A stretch of DNA of 15,375 nt from an uncultured Dechloromonas sp. Lineage in GTDB: Bacteria > Pseudomonadota > Gammaproteobacteria > Burkholderiales > Rhodocyclaceae. The notes under the pieces are model-generated. The model saw only the letters and a list, made by a program, of their open reading frames with translations. It did no database searches and was not told where the DNA came from. Shown in pieces: positions 6,628-13,347 of this stretch (positions are counted from its first letter, which is position 1; each line of letters begins with the position of its first letter). Made by a program: the position numbers and the translations under genes. Location: positions 1-15,375 of the forward strand of contig CALKUR010000178.1 in NCBI GenBank assembly GCA_937996725.1, read 5' to 3'.

Positions 6628-7057
6628 AAAAGCCTTTCACGAGTACTTCATCGAAGAACAATTCGAGGCAGGAGTATCGCTGGAAGGTTGGGAATGCAAA
6701 GCAATTCGAGCCGGACGGGTGCAGATTAAGGAAGCCTACGTGGTCGTGCTGCATGGCGAGCTGCATCTCCTCGGTATGCATATCACGCCGCTGATTTCGG
6801 CGTCTACCCACGTTAAGCCTGATCCCACGCGAACGCGCAAGCTGCTGCTCCATCGGCGCGAGATCGACACGCTGATCGGTAAAGTAGAACGGGCCGGTTA
6901 TGCCCTAGTACCGATCGACCTGCATTACCGCAAGGGCCGGATCAAGGCCGAGATCGGGCTGGCCAAGGGTAAGAAGCTGCACGATAAGCGTGACAGCGAA
7001 AAGGAAAAAGACTGGAAACGCGAGCAGGGCCGCCTGCTTAAAACCCAGGTTCGTTAA
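6608..7057 (+). CDS. smpB: SsrA-binding protein SmpB
   Basis: SmpB binds tmRNA and brings it to ribosomes stalled on broken mRNA for trans-translation. The 149 residues are normal for the family. The OB-fold body is recognisable from NKKAFHEYFIEEQFEAGVSL, GWECKAIRAGRVQIKEAYV, and the C-terminal tail KGKKLHDKRDSEKEKDWKR, which reaches the decoding site. An in-frame TTG at 6551 would add 19 unlike residues; homologues start just before NKKA, so ATG 6608 is chosen, although no Shine-Dalgarno precedes it. The tmRNA gene ssrA is not in the window. The membrane-protein gene downstream starts 8 bp after the stop codon and is probably co-transcribed. Confidence 0.97.
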   Translation: MSIVSNKKAFHEYFIEEQFEAGVSLEGWECKAIRAGRVQIKEAYVVVLHGELHLLGMHITPLISASTHVKPDPTRTRKLLLHRREIDTLIGKVERAGYALVPIDLHYRKGRIKAEIGLAKGKKLHDKRDSEKEKDWKREQGRLLKTQVR

Positions 7058-7065
7058 GAGGTCGA

Positions 7066-7710
7066 ATGATGTTGATCCCCGATCACCTGGCTCAGGCCAA
7101 TGACGCATTGATTTACGGCTTGGGCCTGGCCGCATCGATTACCTGCGCGCTGACTGGCGTTCTGGTAGCCCGCGACAAAGGCGTTGATCTCTTTGGTGCC
7201 CTGATGGCAGGTGTCGCCACCTCACTGGGCGGCGGCACCGTGCGCGACCTCCTGCTAGGACGCAAGGTGTTCTGGATGGCCGATGAGACCTACCTCTGGT
7301 TCACCGTGGTCACAGCAGCGCTGACGTTTTTTATCACGCGCGTCCGCCATCTGCCTGAGAATCTGTTTCTGATTCCCGACGCCATCGGTCTTTCATTGTT
7401 TGCCATCGTCGGCACGCAGGTCGCGCTGGACTGGAATATGCCCTGGCTAACGGCCAGCATGCTCGGCGTGGCGACCGCCGTCTTCGGCGGTTTGCTGCGC
7501 GACGTGATGATTAATCAGGTGCCGTTGGTCTTTAGTAGCGAGCTATACGCCACGGCTGCCTGGTTCGGTTCGATGACGCTGATCATTCTCGATGCACTCG
7601 GCGTGCATGCCACCGTAGCCGCCTGGGCCGGCATTCTAGTCTGCATTGCCGTGCGGCTGATCGCGATTCGCTGGAAAGTCACCCTGCCCAGCTTTAAGCA
7701 TCACGGATAA
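7066..7710 (+). CDS. TRIC/UPF0126 (YicG-like) membrane channel or transporter
   Basis: A 214-residue inner-membrane protein with about seven hydrophobic segments. It shows the internal duplication of the TRIC/UPF0126 family: GGGTVRD (55-61) in the first half and GGLLRD (141-146) in the second, each in a kinked helix that lines the pore in known prokaryotic TRIC structures. Members are described as monovalent cation channels, and E. coli YicG has been linked to glycine transport, so the substrate here is open. Shine-Dalgarno AAGAGG (7056-7061) is 4 bases before ATG 7066 and 7 bases before a second ATG at 7069; the latter has the better spacing, so the protein may begin at the second Met. It follows smpB by 8 bp and is ended by a hairpin terminator. 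Confidence 0.9.
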   Translation: MMLIPDHLAQANDALIYGLGLAASITCALTGVLVARDKGVDLFGALMAGVATSLGGGTVRDLLLGRKVFWMADETYLWFTVVTAALTFFITRVRHLPENLFLIPDAIGLSLFAIVGTQVALDWNMPWLTASMLGVATAVFGGLLRDVMINQVPLVFSSELYATAAWFGSMTLIILDALGVHATVAAWAGILVCIAVRLIAIRWKVTLPSFKHHG

Positions 7711-7747
7711 AAAAACCGGGGCACTCTTTCGAGCGACCCCGGTTCTT
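7709..7747. terminator. Bidirectional terminator between the TRIC gene and ppsA
   Basis: AACCGGGG (7714-7721) pairs with CCCCGGTT (7737-7744), with a small inner CTC/GAG stem. On the minus strand the stem is followed by seven T (7715-7709), a strong terminator for ppsA transcription. On the plus strand it is followed by the weaker TTCTTT run and ends the smpB-TRIC transcript. Confidence 0.88.
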
Positions 7748-7764
7748 TAAGAGCTAACGGCTGA

Positions 7765-10134
7765 TTAGCTGCGCTTGGCGATCTGCTGCCAGGTTTCGAT
7801 CACGGTATCAGGGTTCAAGGAGAGGCTGGTGATGCCCTTCTCCGTCAGCCACTCGGCCAGATCCGGATGATCCGACGGGCCCTGACCACAGATACCGATG
7901 TACTTACCGGCCTTATTGCAGGATTCGATGGCACGTTCCAGCAGAATCTTCACGGCCGGATCACGCTCGTCGAACAGCGAGGCGACTAAACCCGAGTCGC
8001 GATCCAGACCCAGCGTTAGCTGCGTCAGATCGTTCGAACCAATCGACATGCCATCGAAATACTCGAGGAACTGATCAGCCAGCAATGCGTTCGACGGAAT
8101 TTCACACATCATGATGAGTTTGAGATCGTGTTCGCCGCGGCGCAGACCGTGGCTAGCGAGCAGCTTCTCGACTTCGGCGGCTTCGCCCAGCGTACGCACA
8201 AACGGCACCATCAGTTGCACGTTGGTGTAGCCGAGGATTTCACGCACGGTGCGCATGGCCTTACACTCCATCGCGAAACAATCCTGGAAGGACTGCGCGA
8301 TGTAACGCGAGGCGCCACGGAAACCCAGCATCGGGTTCTCTTCTTCCGGCTCGTAGAGGTCGCCGCCAAGCAGTTTGCGGTATTCGTTCGACTTGAAGTC
8401 CGACAGACGCACGATCACCGGCTTCGGCCAGAAAGCGGCGGCAATGGTCGCCACACCCTCGACCAGTTTATCGGTGAAGAAATTGACCGGATCGGCATAG
8501 CCACGGGCGCGACGCTCGATTTCTTCGCGCTTGCTGGCCGGCAGACGGTCGATATCGAGAATAGCTTTCGGGTGAACACCGATGATGTTATTGATAATGA
8601 ATTCGACGCGGGCCAGGCCGACGCCTTCGTTCGGTAGTTGCGCGAAATCGAAGGCCAGCTCGGGGTTGCCGACGTTCATCATGATCTTGACTGGAATCTT
8701 CGGCAGCTCGCCGAGATCACGGGTGGTGATTTCATATTCCTGCGCACCACGGTAGACGTGACCGGTATCGCCTTCGGCACAGGACACCGTGACCACTTCA
8801 CCTTCGGTCAGCGTGTCGGTAGCGTCGCCGCAACCAACGATCGCCGGAATCCCCAGTTCGCGCGCAATAATGGCCGCGTGACAGGTACGACCACCACGAT
8901 TGGTGACGATGGCCGAGGCGCGCTTCATCACCGGCTCCCAGTTCGGGTCGGTCATATCGGCGACCAGCACATCACCCGGCTTCACGCTGTTCATCTCGGC
9001 CGGATCACTCACCACGCGCACCGGGCCGACACCGATCTTCTGACCGATAGCACGACCCGAGGCCAACACTTTGCCATACGACTTGAGCGCGAATTTCTCG
9101 ACCTTGTCTTTCGACTCTTGCGATTTCACGGTTTCAGGACGAGCTTGCAGGATGTAGAGACGACCATCGGTACCATCACGGCCCCACTCGATGTCCATCG
9201 GGCGCTCGTAATGCTTTTCAATGATGTCAGCGAAGCGGGCAAGTTCCAGTACCTCTTCATCACGGATAGAGAACTGGTGACGCTCGGCTTCGGCCACATC
9301 GACGGTATGCGTCGACTTACCGGCGACCTTGTCGGTCGAGAAGATCATCTTGATCAACTTCGAACCCAGGTTACGGCGGATAACGGCCGGACGGCCTTCG
9401 CGCAGCATTGGCTTGTGAACATAGAACTCATCCGGGTTCACGGCACCCTGCACCACCGTTTCGCCCAGACCATACGATGCGGTCACAAAGATCGCATCAC
9501 GGAAACCGGATTCTGTATCGAGCGTAAACATCACACCGGCCGCCCCTTTGTCAGAGCGGACCATGCGCTGAATGCCGGCCGACAATGCCACGTCAGCGTG
9601 GGCGAAGCCCTTGTGCACACGATATGCGATCGCTCGATCGTTGTAGAGCGATGCGAACACTTCCTTGATGGCGTGGAGGATGTTTTCCAGGCCGCTGATG
9701 TTGAGGAAAGTTTCCTGCTGACCGGCGAACGAGGCATCCGGCAGATCTTCGGCTGTCGCCGACGAGCGCACGGCAAACGAGGCTTCCGGGCCGCTCTCGG
9801 CGATGAGCGCAGCGTAGTGCACGGCGATTTCTTTTTCGAGTTGTTCTGGGAACGGAGTTTCGACTACCCACTGGCGAATTTCGGCACCGACCTTGAGCAG
9901 CGCATCGACGTCATCGACATTCAACGACGAGAGGCGCGCGTTAATCTTTTCTGCCAAGCCATTGTGCGCGAGGAAGACCCGGTAAGCCTCGGCCGTCGTC
10001 GCGAAGCCGCCCGGTACGCGCACGCCGGCGGTGGACAGCTGGCTGATCATTTCGCCCAGTGAGGCATTCTTACCGCCGACCTCTTCCACATCGGTCATGC
10101 GCAGTTCTTTGAAGTTTTTAACAAAGGCGTTCAT
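7765..10134 (-). CDS. ppsA: Phosphoenolpyruvate synthase
   Basis: Makes PEP, AMP and phosphate from pyruvate, ATP and water, feeding gluconeogenesis in the cytoplasm. The 789 residues match the E. coli length (792). The N-terminal ATP-grasp domain has GGKNASLGEM (20-29) and AVRSSATAED (121-130). The swivelling phosphohistidine domain has GGRTCHAAIIARELGIPA with catalytic His419. The C-terminal PEP/pyruvate barrel has IGSNDLTQL and GICGQGPSDHP with Cys749, the general acid. Thr417, two residues before the histidine, corresponds to the threonine that PpsR phosphorylates to inactivate the E. coli enzyme. A GGGGA lies 5 bases before the ATG. It follows the GntR-type regulator gene by 35 bp on the same strand, and ppsR is divergent just beyond that gene, so enzyme and both control proteins are clustered. 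A terminator with a seven-T run follows. Confidence 0.98.
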   Translation of the reverse strand: MNAFVKNFKELRMTDVEEVGGKNASLGEMISQLSTAGVRVPGGFATTAEAYRVFLAHNGLAEKINARLSSLNVDDVDALLKVGAEIRQWVVETPFPEQLEKEIAVHYAALIAESGPEASFAVRSSATAEDLPDASFAGQQETFLNISGLENILHAIKEVFASLYNDRAIAYRVHKGFAHADVALSAGIQRMVRSDKGAAGVMFTLDTESGFRDAIFVTASYGLGETVVQGAVNPDEFYVHKPMLREGRPAVIRRNLGSKLIKMIFSTDKVAGKSTHTVDVAEAERHQFSIRDEEVLELARFADIIEKHYERPMDIEWGRDGTDGRLYILQARPETVKSQESKDKVEKFALKSYGKVLASGRAIGQKIGVGPVRVVSDPAEMNSVKPGDVLVADMTDPNWEPVMKRASAIVTNRGGRTCHAAIIARELGIPAIVGCGDATDTLTEGEVVTVSCAEGDTGHVYRGAQEYEITTRDLGELPKIPVKIMMNVGNPELAFDFAQLPNEGVGLARVEFIINNIIGVHPKAILDIDRLPASKREEIERRARGYADPVNFFTDKLVEGVATIAAAFWPKPVIVRLSDFKSNEYRKLLGGDLYEPEEENPMLGFRGASRYIAQSFQDCFAMECKAMRTVREILGYTNVQLMVPFVRTLGEAAEVEKLLASHGLRRGEHDLKLIMMCEIPSNALLADQFLEYFDGMSIGSNDLTQLTLGLDRDSGLVASLFDERDPAVKILLERAIESCNKAGKYIGICGQGPSDHPDLAEWLTEKGITSLSLNPDTVIETWQQIAKRS

Positions 10135-10169
10135 AAAGATCCCCGTTGATGAAGGTTAAAAGTAAAACG

Positions 10170-10946
10170 TTAGAAAGCGTTCGCGGCGATGCGACGATCG
10201 GCGCGCAATTCAGACACTTCACGACGCGCCTGTGCACGCTGTGCCTGATTGAGGGTTTCCCGGAAGAATCCGGCATGCGTTGCCGCTGCCAACCGGGCAG
10301 CCGCTGCGTTCTGTTGACGTACGGCATCGACAATGCCGGTCCATTGCTCGACCAACATGCGGCTGGCCACCGGGACGCTGATCAACTCGCCGAGATTGAA
10401 CAGGATGTCTTTCTCAAGCAAGCCCTGCACGACCGACATCATGTGCGCTGCAAAGGCGTTATGCGCCGCTTCGGCTAATGCCTGGTGAAATGCGCGATCA
10501 GCCTCGGCAACAGCTTCGGCACTGAGCGTGGCGATGGCAGCGGAAGCCGCCTTGAGACACTGATCAAGACGGTGAGTATCGGCCGGAGTGGCACGCGTAG
10601 CCGCCCATTCGGCGCACTGACTTTCGAGCACGGCACGGAATTCAAGCAGATCATCGTTAAGCGCCGGATGTGATGCCAGCATCTGCGCCCATGGATCGGC
10701 TAGCGCATCGTTCAATTGATCGGCGACAAAGGTGCCACCACCCTGACGACTGTAGAGCAAACCTTTGGATGCCAGTTTCTGGATTGCTTCACGGAGGCAG
10801 GGACGCGATACACCAAGCTCGAGCGAGAGTTCACGTTCCGCCGGCAGTCGATCCCCCGCCTTGAGCGCACCTTCGAGGATGCGCTGCTCTAGCTGATGGG
10901 CGACCGTATCCGACAAACGGTGCGCGGTTTTAAGATCCTGGGCCAT
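10170..10946 (-). CDS. PdhR-like GntR/FCD-family transcriptional regulator
   Basis: A 258-residue DNA-binding protein of the FadR subfamily of GntR. The winged helix (about 8-77) is very close to E. coli PdhR as I recall it: SRPCLREAIQKLASKGLL then RQGGGTFV. The C-terminal FCD effector domain covers about 98-235. Possible metal/effector ligands are Asp150, His154 and His224; the position where other FCD proteins have a third His appears to be Gln201. PdhR senses pyruvate, and the neighbours, ppsA 35 bp downstream and ppsR divergent, act on pyruvate use, so pyruvate or a related 2-oxo or 2-hydroxy acid is a likely effector (inference). A palindrome matching the PdhR operator lies 25-39 bp before the start, which suggests autoregulation. 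LldR- or GlcC-like function is the alternative. No Shine-Dalgarno is seen. Confidence 0.92.
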   Translation of the reverse strand: MAQDLKTAHRLSDTVAHQLEQRILEGALKAGDRLPAERELSLELGVSRPCLREAIQKLASKGLLYSRQGGGTFVADQLNDALADPWAQMLASHPALNDDLLEFRAVLESQCAEWAATRATPADTHRLDQCLKAASAAIATLSAEAVAEADRAFHQALAEAAHNAFAAHMMSVVQGLLEKDILFNLGELISVPVASRMLVEQWTGIVDAVRQQNAAAARLAAATHAGFFRETLNQAQRAQARREVSELRADRRIAANAF

Positions 10947-10970
10947 ATCAAGACGCTCGAACAGTCGACA

Positions 10971-10985
10971 ATTGGTAATACCAAT
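10971..10985. promoter_or_regulatory. PdhR-type operator, site 1
   Basis: ATTGGT-AAT-ACCAAT is a perfect palindrome with 6-bp arms and fits the PdhR consensus ATTGGTNNNACCAAT exactly. It lies 25-39 bp upstream of the regulator's ATG, so it is probably the autoregulatory site. Confidence 0.72.
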
Positions 10986-11076
10986 GCTCGGTTGTGATCA
11001 ATGAATCGAAATTTATCACAGCAAACCTCACAATACCCCGTAAATACAATGAAATATTTTCAATTTATTGTTCGTT

Positions 11077-11091
11077 TTTGGTAATACCAAT
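11077..11091. promoter_or_regulatory. PdhR-type operator, site 2
   Basis: TTTGGT-AAT-ACCAAT is identical to site 1 at 14 of 15 bases, including the spacer. Its centre is 106 bp from that of site 1, close to ten helical turns. It ends 42 bp before the ppsR ATG, just upstream of where a -35 element would fall, so it probably controls ppsR. Confidence 0.7.
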
Positions 11092-11118
11092 TTACCACAC
11101 GGATCGCAGGGCTTTGGA

Positions 11119-11124
11119 TACAAT
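11119..11124 (+). promoter_or_regulatory. Candidate ppsR -10 element
   Basis: TACAAT matches the -10 consensus at 5 of 6 bases. A start about 7 bp downstream (near 11131) would leave only about three bases before the ppsR ATG, making the mRNA nearly leaderless, in keeping with the missing Shine-Dalgarno. No good -35 is seen at 11096-11101 (CACACG), so an activator or another promoter may be needed. Confidence 0.35.
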
Positions 11125-11133
11125 GCAAGCATC

Positions 11134-11958
11134 ATGACCAAACGCACTGTATTCTTCGTTTCCGATGGCACGGGCATCACGGCCGAATCGTTGGGACATA
11201 GCCTGTTGAGCCAATTCGAGGGTGTGGACTGGGTGCAACATCGCCTGCCCTTCATCAATACCCGTGAGAAGGCCCTGGAGGCCGTGCAACGGATTGAGGC
11301 CGTCGCCGAACGTGACAACTGCTGTCCGATTGTCTTTACGACCCTGGTCGATGATGAGATTTCGTCGCTACTGGAACAGGCACCCGCGCTGTGCCTGAAT
11401 TTCTTTAAGACCTTTCTGGCACCGATCGAAGCCGAGATCAATATCAAATCGACGCATACGGTCGGTCGTACCCACGGCCGCACGGATAGCTCGGATTATA
11501 AGAACCGCATCGAAGCCATCAACTACACGCTGGCCCACGACGATGGTATTACGGATCGCGACCTGAGCGGTGCCGATGTCATTCTGGTCGGCGTCTCCCG
11601 TTGCGGCAAAACACCGACTTCGCTCTATCTGGCCATGCAATTCGGTATTAAAGCGGCAAATTTCCCGCTGATTCCGGAAGACTTTGAACGAGGCACCCTA
11701 CCCGGCACATTGAAGGAGCACAAGGACAAACTTTTTGGTCTGACGATTCAACCCGAACGCCTGGCACAGATCCGCGAGGAGCGACGTCCGAATAGCAAAT
11801 ACGCCTCACTGGCCAATTGCCGGCAGGAAGTGAGCGACGCGGAAAAAATGATGCGGCGTGAAGGCATTCACTGGCTGGATTCCTCCAGCAAAAGCATCGA
11901 AGAAATTTCGACGACGGTGCTACAGGAAGTCCGCCTGGAAGGCCGACCGTCTTTTTAA
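11134..11958 (+). CDS. ppsR: PEP synthase regulatory protein (bifunctional kinase/pyrophosphorylase)
   Basis: Inactivates PEP synthase by ADP-dependent phosphorylation of a threonine near the catalytic histidine and reactivates it by phosphate-dependent removal (DUF299 family). The 274 residues match E. coli PpsR (277). Family marks: N-terminus VFFVSDGTGITAESLGHSLL, the segment HTVGRTHGRTD, and the P-loop-like nucleotide site GVSRCGKTPTSLYLA starting at 153, followed by GIKAANFPLIPEDF. The frame opens at 11068, but that would run through operator site 2; homologues begin at MTKRTVFFVSDG-like sequence, so ATG 11134 is chosen. No Shine-Dalgarno precedes it. It is divergent from the PdhR-like regulator, with ppsA, its target, beyond. 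It ends 10 bp from the convergent methyltransferase gene without a visible terminator. Confidence 0.97.
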   Translation: MTKRTVFFVSDGTGITAESLGHSLLSQFEGVDWVQHRLPFINTREKALEAVQRIEAVAERDNCCPIVFTTLVDDEISSLLEQAPALCLNFFKTFLAPIEAEINIKSTHTVGRTHGRTDSSDYKNRIEAINYTLAHDDGITDRDLSGADVILVGVSRCGKTPTSLYLAMQFGIKAANFPLIPEDFERGTLPGTLKEHKDKLFGLTIQPERLAQIREERRPNSKYASLANCRQEVSDAEKMMRREGIHWLDSSSKSIEEISTTVLQEVRLEGRPSF

Positions 11959-11968
11959 GCTTTGTGAA

Positions 11969-12760
11969 TCAAGCCGTCAGACTGCGCTGACGCACTTGTT
12001 CGAACAGACAGACGGCCGCCGCCGCATTAACGTTGAGCGACTCCATCATGCCGGGCATCGGGATCGTGATGCGATAGTTGGCGCAATTGATTAGCGCCTG
12101 GGACAGCCCCTGCCCTTCGTTACCAAAGAGCCAGGCGACCGGCCGTTTGAAAGCGCGCTCATAGAGGCTATGGCCGCCTTCCAGGATGGTGGCCGCAATA
12201 TCACCCTGGTAACGTTGCAGAAACGGCAACGGATCGGCATCGGCATATATCCGTGCCAACCATTGCGCACCCTGGGCCGCGCGCAAACAACGCGGCGACC
12301 AAACATCTGCACAACCGGGCGACAACACAATCTGTTTAACGCCTGCGGCCACAGCAGTACGAATCAGGCTCCCGACGTTACCGGGGTCTTGCACAGATTC
12401 AAGGACCAGCGTATCGCACCCAGTATCTGGCGAAGCGATAGGCGTAGGCATTGATGCCAACGCCAGCAAGCCCACCGGAGAATCTGCCGGGGCAATCTGA
12501 TCAAACACGGCATCGGCCACTGTGACGATGCGTGCACCATCACACCGGGCCAGAAGCCCCTGTAACGCATCAGACGTCATTGCTCGCGTCGCCATCGCGA
12601 TGACTGTGGGCTGGGCTCCGGCATCCAGCATGGTGCGAAGCAGATGGTCGCCTTCACACAACACTAGCCCCGCATCCAGACGTGCGCGTTTGTTGTCGGC
12701 CAGACGCCGTAGTTCCTTGACCAGATGATTCTGTCGGGATTCGATATGCTCGAATGACAT
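11969..12760 (-). CDS. SpoU/TrmH-family RNA 2'-O-methyltransferase
   Basis: A 263-residue SPOUT-class enzyme that transfers a methyl group from SAM to a ribose 2'-OH in rRNA or tRNA. The N-terminal part (about 5-100) is the substrate-binding domain (ESRQNHLVKELRRL, LVLCEGDHLL). The knotted catalytic domain has motif 1 QDPGNVGSLIRTA (124-136), motif 2 LFGNEGQGLS (211-220) and motif 3 IPMPGMMESLNVNAAAAV (233-250). All three are intact, so the enzyme should be active. The target nucleotide cannot be read from sequence; RlmB- or TsnR-like 23S rRNA methylation is the usual guess. It is the last gene of the lipid A operon, beginning 2 bp after the rnhB stop. It ends 10 bp from the convergent ppsR. 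Confidence 0.93.
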   Translation of the reverse strand: MSFEHIESRQNHLVKELRRLADNKRARLDAGLVLCEGDHLLRTMLDAGAQPTVIAMATRAMTSDALQGLLARCDGARIVTVADAVFDQIAPADSPVGLLALASMPTPIASPDTGCDTLVLESVQDPGNVGSLIRTAVAAGVKQIVLSPGCADVWSPRCLRAAQGAQWLARIYADADPLPFLQRYQGDIAATILEGGHSLYERAFKRPVAWLFGNEGQGLSQALINCANYRITIPMPGMMESLNVNAAAAVCLFEQVRQRSLTA

Positions 12761-12762
12761 GG

Positions 12763-13347
12763 TCAGCGCAGCCCCGGCAGTAACGTTTGGGCCACCGGAG
12801 CAAAACTACGGCGGTGCACCGGTGAAGGGCCATGCAATTGCAGCGCTTCGAGATGTGCCGCCGTCGGATAACCCATATGACGCGCAAATCCGTACTGTGG
12901 GTACAGACGATCCAACTCAAGCAGCTGTGCATCACGATACGTCTTGGCCAAGATCGAAGCGGCCGAAATGGCCGGCTCCTTGGCATCGCCTTTGACGATG
13001 GCGTCCGCGCTACATGGTAAGCCAGCAGGTACCCGGTTACCGTCAATGAGCGCATGTACCGGCACGATGCTCAAACCCGCCACCGCGCGACGCATAGCCA
13101 AAAACGTGGCCTGCAGGATATTGATCTCATCAATCTCGGCAGCCGTTGCTTCACCAATGGCCCAGGCTAACGCACACGCGCGGATCTGCGGCGCCAGCCG
13201 TTCTCGTGCAGTTGCGCTCAGCTTCTTCGAGTCGGCCAGCCCTTCGATCGGTCGCACCGGATCGAGAATCACGGCGGCGGCAACGACCGAGCCGGCCAAC
13301 GGTCCGCGCCCTGCTTCGTCAACGCCGCAGATGAGGTGTGCGGACAT
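12763..13347 (-). CDS. rnhB: Ribonuclease HII
   Basis: Cleaves RNA in RNA/DNA hybrids and starts removal of single ribonucleotides misincorporated in DNA. The 194 residues are normal for bacterial RNase HII. Catalytic acids are present: Asp10 and Glu11 in GVDEAGRGPLAG, Asp102 in LIDGNRVP, and Asp121 in VKGDAKEPAISAASILAK. The Gly-Arg-Gly motif (GRG, 13-15) that recognises the ribonucleotide junction is intact. The start overlaps the lpxB stop by one base (TAATG), so the two are translationally coupled, and the methyltransferase gene follows 2 bp after its stop. The position after lpxB is the common arrangement in proteobacteria. Confidence 0.97.
   Translation of the reverse strand: MSAHLICGVDEAGRGPLAGSVVAAAVILDPVRPIEGLADSKKLSATARERLAPQIRACALAWAIGEATAAEIDEINILQATFLAMRRAVAGLSIVPVHALIDGNRVPAGLPCSADAIVKGDAKEPAISAASILAKTYRDAQLLELDRLYPQYGFARHMGYPTAAHLEALQLHGPSPVHRRSFAPVAQTLLPGLR

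Larger units (their letters stand above)
10947..11133. promoter_or_regulatory. AT-rich divergent control region of the regulator and ppsR
   Basis: This is the largest gene-free stretch. Besides the two PdhR-type palindromes it holds an inverted pair TGTGAT (10993-10998) and ATCACA (11015-11020) separated by 16 bp, too wide for a CRP site. It also holds an IHF-like sequence TTTCAATTTATTG (11058-11070), one mismatch from WATCAANNNNTTR, between the operators. The A+T content is clearly higher than in the flanking genes. Only the two operators are well supported. Confidence 0.6.

Noticed and set aside
8638..10062. Long plus-strand open frame (474 codons) opposite ppsA
   Set aside because: Antisense shadow of a highly biased codon frame in ppsA; rich in His, Arg and Asp, with no domain and no upstream signal.
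10993..11020. CRP binding site
   Set aside because: Half-sites TGTGAT and ATCACA are 16 bp apart rather than the 6 bp CRP requires.
11068..11133. N-terminal extension of ppsR by 22 codons
   Set aside because: It would translate the operator and -10 region; homologues begin at the ATG at 11134.
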